From Combretum micranthum (taxonomy: Eukaryota > Streptophyta > Magnoliopsida > Myrtales > Combretaceae): DNA of 64,000 bases. The DNA lies in assembly GCA_024138025.1 (NCBI GenBank), contig JAMXBD010001577.1:186001-250000 (forward strand), in the 5' to 3' direction. Shown one piece after another: positions 1 through 9,647 of this stretch (position 1 is its first letter; every line of letters begins with the position of its first letter). Position numbers and translations under genes: made by a program. The notes beneath the pieces are model-generated. The model worked only from the letters and a program-made list of their open reading frames with translations, had not been told where the DNA came from and did no database searches.

Positions 1-179
1 GGCAAAAGACACCACTAACTTGCAAATGCTAAAAAAAAAAAAAAAAAAACCTGGTTCACGGTTTGAGTGGAATCGGAACCGGAACCACCAGTTCTGTGGA
101 ACTGTGAACCGCCCCTTTGGCGGTTCTGGTTCTAGTTCTGGTTCGGGTCCGAAACCGACCCGAACCATGCCGATGTCTA
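1..179. mobile_element. hAT-like nonautonomous element, right end only
   Basis: A subterminal region packed with GGTTC/GAACC and GGGTCGG motifs runs to a terminus reading CCGATGTCTA at 170-179. The same terminus, in the same arrangement, closes the complete element at 61768-62762, which has 8-bp target duplications, so this is a second member of that family cut by the window edge. Subterminal arrays of this kind are common in plant hAT MITEs. There is no coding capacity. The left TIR and left TSD lie outside the window. Confidence 0.7.
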
Positions 180-748
180 GCTAAAATCTCTAATTTTAAT
201 TAAATTAATTTACTAATTCGATATGTTAATTTTTTCTAATCATACCCTATAATTTAGTTTACTTTTTAATTTAATTAAACTATCTAAGTTAAATTTAAAT
301 TAAAGCTCAAAATCAATCATCTATTATATACTTAATTATAGCATTTCTAACTTAGATTGACGAAAATTTGGGCATTTTAGATAAGCCCTGCCCTAGAAAA
401 AATTTTAGAATTGTTTATGAAGAGATATGGCATTGTATCTTTAAGTGAGTTTTAAATAGAAGATCGTTTTTGATAAGGCGTCGGAGTCAATCTTCATGAG
501 AAGTCGAAGATTCGTCGTTTTCTTAAACGTGTCGTCTTAAAAAGTTCAAACAAATTACGAAATGTGCCTACACATTTTGCTGTGCAGTCAAAGGAATCTA
601 ACGGAGATTCAAAACATAACCCGATTCATGCGACACAATTGGCTCCAAATTAAGAGAGTTTTCAATTGTCATGGCACAGGGGTTTAAGAGCTATGTATTA
701 CTGAAGGATGAAGCATGAGGTTTCAGATCAATACGTTGTCTGAAAATA
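180..748. other. AT-rich spacer, no gene seen
   Basis: No convincing coding frame, RNA gene or repeat structure. Short polar stretches around 470-700 might be degraded exon or UTR sequence of whatever 749-880 belongs to, but I could not support a frame. Confidence 0.4.
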
Positions 749-880
749 ATGGACAGCCGTGATGATTTTCTCACCAGGAATGGTGTCCGTAACATGGAAA
801 GGCTTGTTGGTAATTCTTCACATGTGCTGAACGAAAATGATGAATGCAGTGTGAAGTGCCTAGGAATTGAGGGGATGTGA
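749..880 (+). CDS. possible terminal exon or 43-residue reading frame, unknown
   Basis: An open frame runs from about 719 (after a TGA at 716-718) to a TGA at 878-880. The first ATG is at 749 and a usable 3' splice site (TTTCAG) ends at 726. The predicted residues are polar and evenly mixed (MDSRDDFLTRNGVRNMERLV, then a segment containing NENDECSVKC), unlike the low-complexity peptides of the surrounding AT-rich DNA. I do not recognise the protein. It could be the last exon of a gene whose earlier exons are decayed or off-window, or chance. No promoter was identified. Confidence 0.25.
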   Translation: MDSRDDFLTRNGVRNMERLVGNSSHVLNENDECSVKCLGIEGM

Positions 881-1072
881 TTGCGTTTGTTGTTTTGAGG
901 TGTTTTGTTTGTACATTAAAGTTGATGAATGGTTTTTGGTTTGTTATTAGTCCCATGAAAACTTTTTGGGAAATGGACTTCTATATAAGATAAAATTAGA
1001 ACACTATAATTAAAGAAGAAAGGACTATAGAGAAATTATGGGCTTGTAATGCACTATGGGCTTGGGCTTGTA

Positions 1073-2755
1073 TGTAAGATCCAAAATTCTTATAAATAAA
1101 TAAAATAATATTAATTATAATAAAATAAAATAAATTATAATAAAAATATATATATAAATTAATAAAAACATATTATACTCACTTTTCATTGATTAAATCA
1201 GGCTTAATTATTTTTTATTTTATAGAAACCATAGGAATTGATACTTAAGTAAGTTTATTGTGATATTTCAGGTCTTGAAGGACTTATAATGAAAATACAA
1301 GCAAATTAGAGAAGTCTTATGCAAATTTGGAGACAAGGAACAAAGTAGGCTGGCCATTCATCAATATAAGCTGCCGACCTTCAACATGATTAACATCGGC
1401 CTTCATCAACAAGAACCAATGCTGGCTTAATTAAAGCTACACAGTCGGCCTTCAATACAAAACAGAATCAGCCTTCAAAAAACACTAGTATGCCAGCCAA
1501 AGAGAATTCAATGCCGCTGGCTTTAAGCTGGCCTTGCCCATGCATAGTATCAAAAATTTCAACACTGCTAGTTTTCATTAGAATATCAACACTAGTGTTC
1601 AATGTTTCAAATGTAAGCCGGCAAAACGTGGATTTATGCTCCTAGCTTTTAGCCAGCGTAAACCAAAGCTATCCTCAATACCACTCCAAAATTGCCAACA
1701 ATTTTTTCTTGAAAATTAATTCAGACATTCAACACTGGCCATCTCAATTTCAAGGCTTTTGGCCTTTATTGTGACGGATCAAATTCCTAGTTTTGCTTAC
1801 AAGAATACCCTGTCTTGCTGTGTGAGAGATTGTCTTGTAATATCAAATACTCTTAGAACCCTAGAAGGAAAATAGATATCTTTTTCATCTTTTCAATCTC
1901 TTAGACAATTGAAGACTATAGAAAGAAAAAAGAATTCATGGATATGAGTGGCTAATTCCAAATTTCTAGCCAAAGGATTGTTATAAGTTCCATTCTTCAA
2001 GAATTGTGAGATCTAACTAATTCATTATTGTTTTGTTTTTTATCTTTAGGTATTTATATATCTTCTGTATATTTTGATATTATTATCTTGCTTGATTGAA
2101 AAAAAATCGATTTAGGGCTTTTTGTTCAATTAGCAAAATAATAAATTGCCAATTAGAACATCAAATCTATAATTGTTTGATTTTTCTAATTTTTGTGGTA
2201 CAATAACATGATTGATTATAAAAAAGATAATTGATTTGTGTTATGAAGATATATATTCTAGTCTAAATAGACTACATTTGTTATTTATTGGCTAGAATTT
2301 GTAATCTCTCTTATTCTCTATGCTATTGATAAATTAAACCTTAAGAGCTTGTTTAGGGCAATTTAATCAATAAGAGAAATAATCAAACAGTTTGTTTTGA
2401 TTATCGAAAAAATAAGAAGAGATAAATTATTAAAACTTGTTAATAACCATAACCAATTTATCCATGATAAAGAAAAGAAATCTTTGCATCAATAACTAAT
2501 TCTGTGAATTGAATTGTAATGATACCTTTGTTTAGGAACATTTTGATATTGAATTACTCTTTGAATTTCATTTCTTACTTTTGATACAAATAGTTTTCTT
2601 TGAATTTACAAAACTCCCCTCTTTTCTTCATTTAATCTTCTAATAGAAATAAATTTTACCAGTCCCTATGAATTAAACCCTGCTCATTGCTAAATACTAA
2701 TTATCTAAATTTTTCAAGTAGGAATAAAATTTTGTTGGATTAGACGCCCATAAAA
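1073..2755 (+). mobile_element. LTR remnant, Tat/Ogre/Athila-type gypsy
   Basis: The right end (about 2580-2755) has the layout typical of 3' ends of Tat/Ogre/Athila LTRs: an ACTCCCCTC tract, a segment reading CCCTATGAATTAAACCCTGC, then TTTTTCAAGTAGG and a GGATTAGACGCCCAT terminus. The left end is probably TGTAAGATCC at 1073. A TTTCAGG followed by TATGCAAATTTGGAG near 1267-1330 also fits such LTRs. The usual primer site (TGGCGCC) is not seen after 2755, and I found no matching TSD, so it is a degraded solo LTR or fragment. Exact limits are uncertain. Confidence 0.5.
1360..1760 (+). repeat. degenerate GGCTGGC/GCCGACC-rich repeats inside the LTR
   Basis: Locally GC-richer, with many imperfect copies of GGCTGGCC, GCCGACC, GCCAGC and CAACACT motifs spaced tens of bases apart. 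A similar motif set occurs at about 11040-11340 inside a different solo LTR. No protein is suggested. Confidence 0.5.
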
Positions 2756-3007
2756 AATTAATAAGTTGGCATGTTAAAATGAGATAATAAATAAATAATT
2801 ATAAGATGATATATCGGATGACACATGTCATGTCGTAATTGGTCTATACATCCACACCATCGACAAAGTGAACACCGTTAAATGAGGTATCAAAAATAGC
2901 CTCGAAAAGTTCAAATGGGTTTTGAGAATTCCTTGACACAATTATTTGTAAAACAATACTCGACTAAAAACTACAAACCAAAACCCTACTATAAAAGAAT
3001 TAGGCTG

Positions 3008-3012
3008 TCACT
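3008..3012. repeat. target site duplication TCACT, left copy
   Basis: Identical to 7784-7788. Together they fix the boundaries of the copia element at 3013-7783. Confidence 0.9.
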
Positions 3013-3331
3013 TAAAACAAAAGAGATGCAGAGAACAGCAGCAATAAAAAATAGAATAGCAGAAGAATATCCTGGAGAATGACTGATATTTTTTTAATTC
3101 TGAACTTGAGAGAATTACAGCATTACATGACATATTTAAGTTGAAATTTACTAACTGATAGCTCCTAAAAAACTGCCACTTGAAAACAAATTCTACCGAC
3201 TTTTCTGCTAAGACTACTTCAAAACTGACCAAGTCTACCATAAAAAACGGAACTGAATTATTTGACCCAGAAAACAGAAATAAAAAAAAAAGAGACAGAA
3301 CTTTACTTAAGATGCACTAAGCTTTTTGACA
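3013..3331 (-). repeat. 3' LTR of the first copia element
   Basis: A 319-bp repeat nearly identical to 7449-7783 apart from a poly-T length change near 7766-7779 and a few substitutions or small indels. Confidence 0.95.
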
Positions 3332-4046
3332 CTCCCCCTTAGTGCATGCTTAAATTTAGCAACACCAAGTGCAGCTCTAAACTCTTCGAACTTGGGCTTT
3401 CCTAATGCTTTCGTAAAAATGTCTGCAACTTGGTTATTTGTAGAGATTCCCTGCAGTTCAATTTCTTGATTCAACACCTTCTCTCGAATGTAGTGATGAC
3501 GAACTTCTATATGCTTTGTTCGAGCATGAAAAATAGGATTGGAAGCAAGTTTGACAACACTTTCATTGTCACACTTAATCTGTACAGCATATTCAACTTT
3601 GCACAGCATATCTTTCATCAAACTCTTTAACCACATGCATTCTTGTGCAGCCATAGTTGCTGCCACATATTCAGCTTCAGTGCTAGATAGAGACACAACA
3701 TTCTGCTTCTTGCTACACCAGGATATAACAGCTGAACCAACGTTAAAACAATAGCCTGAAGTAGAATGCCTATCATTTGCATCCCCTGCCCAATCTGCAT
3801 CAGTGAATCCCTTTAGCATAAAATTCTCACATCTTTCATACATTAAACCATAATCAAGAGAACCTTTTACATATCGCAAAATTCTCTTTGCTGCATCTAA
3901 GTGAGTACTTCTTGGAGATTGCATGAATTGAGAGATCACACTGACAGAATAAGCAATTTCTGGTCTTGTGATAGTTAAATAAATTAAACTACCAACAAGT
4001 TATCGAAATTTCGTAACATCTTGCAGTAACTTTCCTTCGTATTTCA
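3307..4046 (-). pseudogene. copia RT C-terminus and RNase H
   Basis: An open stretch (3307-3939) encodes the copia RNase H: an early DADWAGD block, the STEAEY motif, the CDN block and a closing ADIFTKALGKPKFEEF motif. The frame runs into the 3' LTR and stops at 3307-3309. Upstream, the same frame is interrupted by a TAA at about 3999-4003 where the family normally has glutamine, in the connection region after RT. The RT proper lies in another frame (4047-5063), so a frameshift near 4190 separates them. Confidence 0.92.
3332..3340 (-). promoter_or_regulatory. polypurine tract, plus-strand primer
   Basis: The minus-strand sequence AAGGGGGAG sits directly against the 3' LTR, the standard position of the plus-strand DNA primer. 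Confidence 0.9.
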
Positions 4047-5063
4047 TTAACTTGACATGTGGCTCCATTGGAGTTGCTTTTTCTTTCGACTCCCCCATGC
4101 TAAATCGTTGTAAAAGCTTCTTTGCATAAGTCTTTTGGGAAATGAAATATCCATCATCTGATTTTTCAATTTCCAGACCAAGAAAACAGCCAACTTCCCC
4201 AAACTTTTCATCTCAAATCGAATTGATAGATCACTTTTTAGCTTAGAAATCTCAGCTTCGTTATCTCCTGTAATAATCATATCGTCCACATACAACAAGA
4301 CCAGCAAGTGCAAATTTGATTCTGACTTAACAAACAAACTAGAATCTGCATCTGAAACTTTAAAACCACAGAAGATGAAGTATTGAGCCACTTTACCATA
4401 CCAAGCACGCGGTGCTTGCTTAAGGCCGTATAATGCTTTCTTGAGTCTACAAACGTAGAGAGGATGCTGATTAGAAACATAGCCCTTAGGTTGTTCCATA
4501 AATACTTCACGATCAAGATCTCCGTAAAGAAACGCATTCTTTACATCAAGCTGCCATAGCTTCCAATTTTTGAAGGCTGCCAGAGAAAAAATTATTCTCA
4601 ATGTTACCATTTTCGCAACCGGGCTGAATGTTTCCTCATAATCCAACCCATAGCTTTGTGAAAATCCACGTGCGACAAGCCATGCTTTGCATTTATCAAC
4701 AGTTCCATCTGGTTTTCTCTTCAAGCGATATACCCACTTGCAAGTGACAGGATCATAATTCTCTGGTTTTGGCACCAACTCCCAAGTTTGATTTTTGTTC
4801 AAAGCATCAATTTCTTCCCTCATAGCTGCCTGCCATTCTGGTTGATTTCTAGCTTCCTCATAGCTGGTTGGTTCTTCATCTATTGCTCCAATAAAGAAGC
4901 ATGAAGTAGTGGAACAATTGTTGATTTTTACCTCATAATCTTTGAGGTGTTGTGGCTGTCTCTTCTCTCTTGTAGACCTCCTTCGAATTTCTTGCTCATC
5001 ACCTTCTACATCTGAGGTATCAAACACTGGAAGTTCATCATCACCATCACACACAGCTTCCAT
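4047..5063 (-). pseudogene. copia reverse transcriptase segment
   Basis: It encodes the copia RT from the [14 protein letters not shown] start motif, through the TFSPVAKM and [13 protein letters not shown] blocks, [18 protein letters not shown] and the catalytic YVDDM box near 4275. After about residue 290 the family match moves to another frame, pointing to a 1-nt indel near 4190-4200. At the 5' side an 18-bp sequence (ACCATCACACACAGCTTC) occurs at 5043-5060 and again at 5099-5116, a small duplication in the integrase-RT linker. Confidence 0.93.
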
Positions 5064-5238
5064 GTTGTTCTCGGTAGCAGCTATAAGCTTCTCCGCTCAC
5101 CATCACACACAGCTTCTTGATAATAGGATGACACTTCGTCGAAAACAACATCTCTAGAAGTGACAAATTTCTTTGTTTCTGCATCCATACATCTCCATCC
5201 TTTCCTACAAGGGTCATATCCAACAAAGATACACTTTT

Positions 5239-5709
5239 TCACTTTGGGTCAAGCTTGGTTCTGTTAGATTTTGGAATATGGACATAGCAAATTGAACCAA
5301 ACACCCGAAAATAATTAACATTTGGCTTGACACTATATAAATTTTCAAAAGGAGACTTCTCTGTACCTGGCCATGGAGGTAAGCGATTGATTACATGGCA
5401 AGCGCACTGCATAGCTTCAGCCCAAAGCTCTCGAGGGAGATTTTTGTCATGCAACCATGAGAGACTCATAGAAATAAGATGGGCCAGTTTCCTTTCTGAA
5501 ACACCATTTTGTTGAGGCGTATTTGGACATGTCATCTGTCGCGAAATTCCGTTATCATTGCAGTATGTGAAGAAGTCTTCAGACATATACTCTCCACCGT
5601 TGTCGCTTCGAAGGCATTTTATCTTCTTCCCAAATTCTTTTTCTACAGCATCTCTGAATTCAGCAAACTTTGTCAAGGTCTCACTTTTCTTTTCATAAAT
5701 TTCACCCAA
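5239..5709 (-). pseudogene. copia integrase core, C-terminal half
   Basis: Contains LRSDNGGEY with the second catalytic aspartate, then PQQNGVSERK with the catalytic glutamate, and the following WAEAMQCACHVINR and SPFENLY motifs of copia integrases. It is out of frame with both neighbouring segments. The frame change from 5673-6107 occurs in the 37-bp overlap. Confidence 0.92.
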
Positions 5710-6107
5710 GTGTACCTTGAAAAATCATCTACTAACACCATGACATAACGACACCCACTGAAACTTGGTGTTTTTGTTGGTCCCATCAGATCTGTATGCA
5801 CCAATTCAAGCATGGAAGATTTGCGATTTGATGAGTTTGTGAAGGGAAGACGATGCGACTTTCCAAATTGGCACCCTTGACAAACTACATCTTCATGAAC
5901 ATTTCGCAGCAATGGCATGCCATCCACCAACTTCTTTGAGGAAATTTTCTGCAACAGCTGATAGCCTACGTGACCCAATCGAGCGTGCCAAATTGCTGCA
6001 CTTTCAGTCTGGCTTGTCCTCTTCACATAAGCTTCTCCTGCTGTCATGACAAATAAAGAACCTTTCTTCTCACCAGAGGTAACAACATCAGCAGATATAT
6101 TTTTCAC
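5673..6107 (-). pseudogene. copia integrase, zinc-binding domain and first catalytic block
   Basis: The HHCC zinc domain is visible as WHARLGHVGYQLL followed by CQGCQFGKSHRLPF. Next come LVHTDLMGP with the first catalytic aspartate and YVMVLVDDFSRYTWVKF. It is joined to the gag-protease frame by a frameshift at 6104-6107. Confidence 0.92.
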
Positions 6108-7348
6108 ATTATCAAGAACTTTACATCTTTAGGCCCAAACAAAACATATTTCCCAGAATCTGTAATTTGAGAAACTGAAATTAAATTTCTCTTCAAACCT
6201 GGAACATGGAAGACGTCATTCAACTTGACTATGCTCCTGTCATCCGTTCCAATCTTCACAACCCCTTCTTTTACTACTGGATAGGCTGAATTATCTGCTG
6301 TAAAGATAACTCGCTCTCCTTTGTGTTGACGCAACTCTGAAAGTAGCTCATCGTTTCCAGTTACATGATGAGAGCAGCCTGAATCAATGATCCACTCCTC
6401 CTTGCATTTTTCACGGCTCAAGAGAGCTTGGGCAGGTGGTGATTTTGCGTCACTGCTTTCACCAACTTCTACAGTGAAGCACTGCTCCCATTTAAGTTGA
6501 TCTTGTTCTTCATTTGCGCTAGCAACATTTGCTTTAGAGAGCTTTACTCTACAATTCTTCTTGATATGCCCAGGTTTACCACACCTATAACACTTAAAAG
6601 AGTTGTTATTTTGTGAGCCATCATCTGTAGCTTTTCCTGTGCTTGATCTCTTTTCATTATTTTTATGCCATGCTGATGTGTTTTTCTTATATTGCTTCCC
6701 TTTTGAGAACAGAGCAGAATCTGTATCGTAATTCTTAGCCATTTGCTTTGCTAAGGCCTCTTGATTAGAAAGCAAACTTTCTAACTCTTCAACCGAAGGT
6801 TGCTTCGCCCACCCTTGAATGGAGGTAACAAAAGGAATGTACTCCTTTTTCAATCCTCGAATGAGATATCGCCGTAACCTGCCTTCACTGATTTTCTCAT
6901 CCACATCTAGTTCTGAAATTTCAGCACAAAGGCTTTTAACTCGTAAGAAATATTCAGAAATAGACATACCTCCTTGTGTTGATGATGCCAATTCATTTTC
7001 CAACAATTGCAGCCTTGCTGTATTCTTTTTGGAAAATAACCTCTCCAGCGTCTCCCATACTTCTTTTGGTGAGCTGATGTCCCGGACATGATCAATGAAC
7101 TCTTTGCTAATCGAAGTTCTTAAAGCGAAGAGAGCTTTACCGCACTTAATCTTCCATTTTCTGCGTGGTTCAGAATTTTCCGGAGTGTCGGCAGGAATTT
7201 CACCATCATCTCCTGCAACTAAATCCCACAGGTCTTGGCCTTGAAGATATGCCTCCATACACATTCTCCAGTACTTGTAGTTTGTTCCTACAAGCTTATC
7301 GACACCGTATTGTGTGTTTGAACTGCCTCCTCCATTCGCAATCTCCAT
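6104..7348 (-). pseudogene. copia gag and protease
   Basis: A 414-residue frame whose start ATG at 7348 lies about 100 bp inside the 5' LTR boundary, as usual. Residues about 1-230 are a copia gag (UBN2-like) with the KEVWETLERLF and SEYFLRVKSLCAEI blocks. The zinc knuckle CYRCGKPGHIKKNC is at about residues 252-265. The aspartic protease motif IIDSGCSHHVTG is at about residues 318-330. This is the best preserved part of the element, but the frame stops just before integrase, whereas active copia elements usually read through as one polyprotein. Confidence 0.93.
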
Positions 7349-7436
7349 TTCTTTTCACAGCTTTCAATCTACTCCAACAAGACAATACCACTTGATAGAC
7401 AAGAAGAAAGAAAGTGTATTTCGAAGCTTCAGCGAA

Positions 7437-7448
7437 GCTCTGATACCA
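7437..7448 (-). promoter_or_regulatory. primer binding site, tRNA-iMet type
   Basis: The minus strand reads TGGTATCAGAGC directly after the LTR end with no spacer. This is the complement of the 3' end of plant initiator tRNA-Met, the usual copia primer. Confidence 0.95.
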
Positions 7449-7783
7449 TAAAACAAAAGAGATGCAGAGAACAGCAGCAATAAAAAATAGAATAGCAGAA
7501 GAATATCCTGGAGAATGACTGATATTTATTTTTAATTCTGAACTTGAGAGAATTACAGCATTACATGACATATTTAAGCTGAAATTTACTAACTGATAGC
7601 TCCTAAAAAACTGCCACTTACTTGAAAACAAATTCTACCTGACTTTTCTGCTAAGACTACTTCAAAACTGACCAAGTCTACCATAAAAAACGGAACTGAA
7701 TTATTGACCCAGAAAACAGAAATAAAAAAAAACGAGACAGAACTTTACTTAAGATGCACTAAGCTTTTTTTTTTTTTTTGACA
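7449..7783 (-). repeat. 5' LTR of the first copia element
   Basis: 335 bp, matching 3013-3331. It drove transcription of the element leftwards. It ends in a poly-T run followed by GACA and the right TSD. Confidence 0.95.
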
Positions 7784-7788
7784 TCACT
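7784..7788. repeat. target site duplication TCACT, right copy
   Basis: Matches 3008-3012. Confidence 0.9.
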
Positions 7789-9642
7789 TGCACTACTAGC
7801 TACACTTTTGTGGTATTTCTCTTCTTATACTATTAACATATTGATGTCCAATAAACTAAAAATTGATAATATAAAAGAAAACAAATGCCCTTTAGAAAAA
7901 GCATAAAACTAATCAATTGTGAAAAACCTCATGAACTATAAAAAAAGGTTAATCAAATATACTTTTTGCATAAAGTAATGATTGAAATCAATAATACTTC
8001 TCATATTTGTGCCTCCATTAATCTACCAAGCATTATCCAGCAATATGTGTTAAAGTAAGAACAATTGCCAAACCAAATAATAATTGACCGGACTGATATC
8101 TTTTAAAAATTGCAAAATTTTAAATATATCACTCATAAACAACGTGTATAAGAAGCATCATGTAAAAGTATATTAACTAGATATGGCATGGAACAAACTG
8201 TAGAAGGAATAATATGTGGAAAGGAGTTGAACTAGTTCCTTTAAAAAAAAAAAACGTATCATATATGTTTAAATACAATATAATTGATATTGAGCCAAAC
8301 CATGACTAAAATATAAAAATTCGAATTTCCAGAATTATCAAAAATTGGTTAAAATGTAATACATAAAAAGATATTATTACATGTTAATCATTTAAAAAAA
8401 ATGCACAAATCCAAATTGCACAAAAAAAAATTACACAAATATCATCATTATATCTATATGTAATATAGCTTTTTTTTTTTTGAACGTGCGATACACAATT
8501 ACACATATAATTATGTATGTATTGCACATTGGACATGCGATACACTTTTGGACTTGTATCACACATCCAATATGCGATTTTCGCATAATTATACATGTAC
8601 CACTCATTGAATATGTAATATATGTACAAACCTGAATTGCACACCCTATGTGCGATATAACCACTTCTATAACTTTTGTACAACACCTCCAACATACAAT
8701 ACATCTATAAAATTTGTATCCCTTTTCCAACATGTGATATAGAGATGGTAATTTGATAATTTTTCATACAATTTGGATTTGTATAATTTTTTTTACAAAA
8801 ATAGTAGACATATGTTTCACCCACATAAAAAAAAAAATTCCTAAGATAATTTCTTAGTAACTACTATATTCTTAAAGTTCATTGTACGGAGAAGTCCGAC
8901 AAAGGCACATCTACACAACATAGTTGGTCAACAAAATAATTATTTTTGGGCCTAAAAAATCAAAATAATTACCACTAAAACGGAATATAAAAATTGTGGA
9001 GATTACTACTTGTTTTTGGTTCCTTACTTTCAGCGCCACAAAGTTTTGTATAAGTGAAAAAACATTCCTTCAATTTTTCATAATCAACATTAACACCCTA
9101 ACTTCCAATGTCCTTTGCAATTGTACGATATATGCATGTCAACATGTCACACAAAGCAATAAATGTATACTGATGTTCCACAATAAATACAACATATTAT
9201 TAACATTTCATTTCCTATCAATTTATTATTAACAGCAGTTATTCTTTTCCTCCAAATTTGTCTTACCTATTCAATTATCCTTTCACATCAATTCTATTAG
9301 GAAATATCAAGGAAAAGAATTGCCGATATTTGAAAATTTTAAGAAAATTTAGTTCCAATAGATAAAAAATCGGTTGGTGTATCCTGATTGTTGCTTTCTT
9401 TTAGTAAAATAAAGTAATTTTATATCTAAATTCATTCATATCTAATATTAAAATAATAACTAATCATGTTTAATTATTCAAAACTTATTTTAAAGATCTT
9501 AATAATCAATCTAATTTGTTGGTGATAAAGATAATTTCATCATTGATTTTCTCCATTTTTTTCACATTTTCTAGAAAGCTATCAATTATCAATGTTATAT
9601 AGTAATAATGACTGAGGATATATCCGTAAAAGCATGCACAAT
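7789..9642. other. AT-rich spacer, no gene seen
   Basis: Contains only short chance reading frames. A degenerate short-period repeat is listed separately at 8495-8745. Confidence 0.5.
8495..8745. repeat. degenerate minisatellite, period about 40 bp
   Basis: About six diverged units, each with a core like CCAACATGCGATACA followed by a TTGTAT/CACAC segment (for example near 8532, 8565, 8608, 8645, 8690 and 8729). Two overlapping ORFs across it (8384-8704 and 8431-8733) are cysteine/tyrosine-rich by-products of the repeat. A weaker patch of the same motif is at about 17290-17410. Confidence 0.5.
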
Positions 9643-9647
9643 CATAT

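Larger units (their letters stand above)
3013..7783 (-). mobile_element. Ty1/copia retrotransposon, full structure, coding broken
   Basis: A complete element of 4771 bp read on the minus strand. LTRs lie at 3013-3331 (3') and 7449-7783 (5'); the 5' LTR is longer mainly through a poly-T expansion. The LTRs read TG...TA in element sense rather than TG...CA. A perfect TRNA-iMet primer site abuts the 5' LTR, a polypurine tract abuts the 3' LTR, and a 5-bp TSD (TCACT) flanks the whole at 3008-3012 and 7784-7788. Domain order gag-protease-integrase-RT-RNase H is copia type. It can no longer encode a single polyprotein. The subfamily is probably Tork/TNT1-like (inference). Confidence 0.97.

Noticed and set aside
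3008..3241. Minus-strand ORF in the 3' LTR, and its twin at 7296-7631
   Set aside because: Both lie in the copia LTRs and match each other only because the LTRs do; not known coding sequence.
8384..8733. Two overlapping Cys/Tyr-rich minus-strand ORFs
   Set aside because: Produced by a degenerate short repeat; overlapping frames, no family features.
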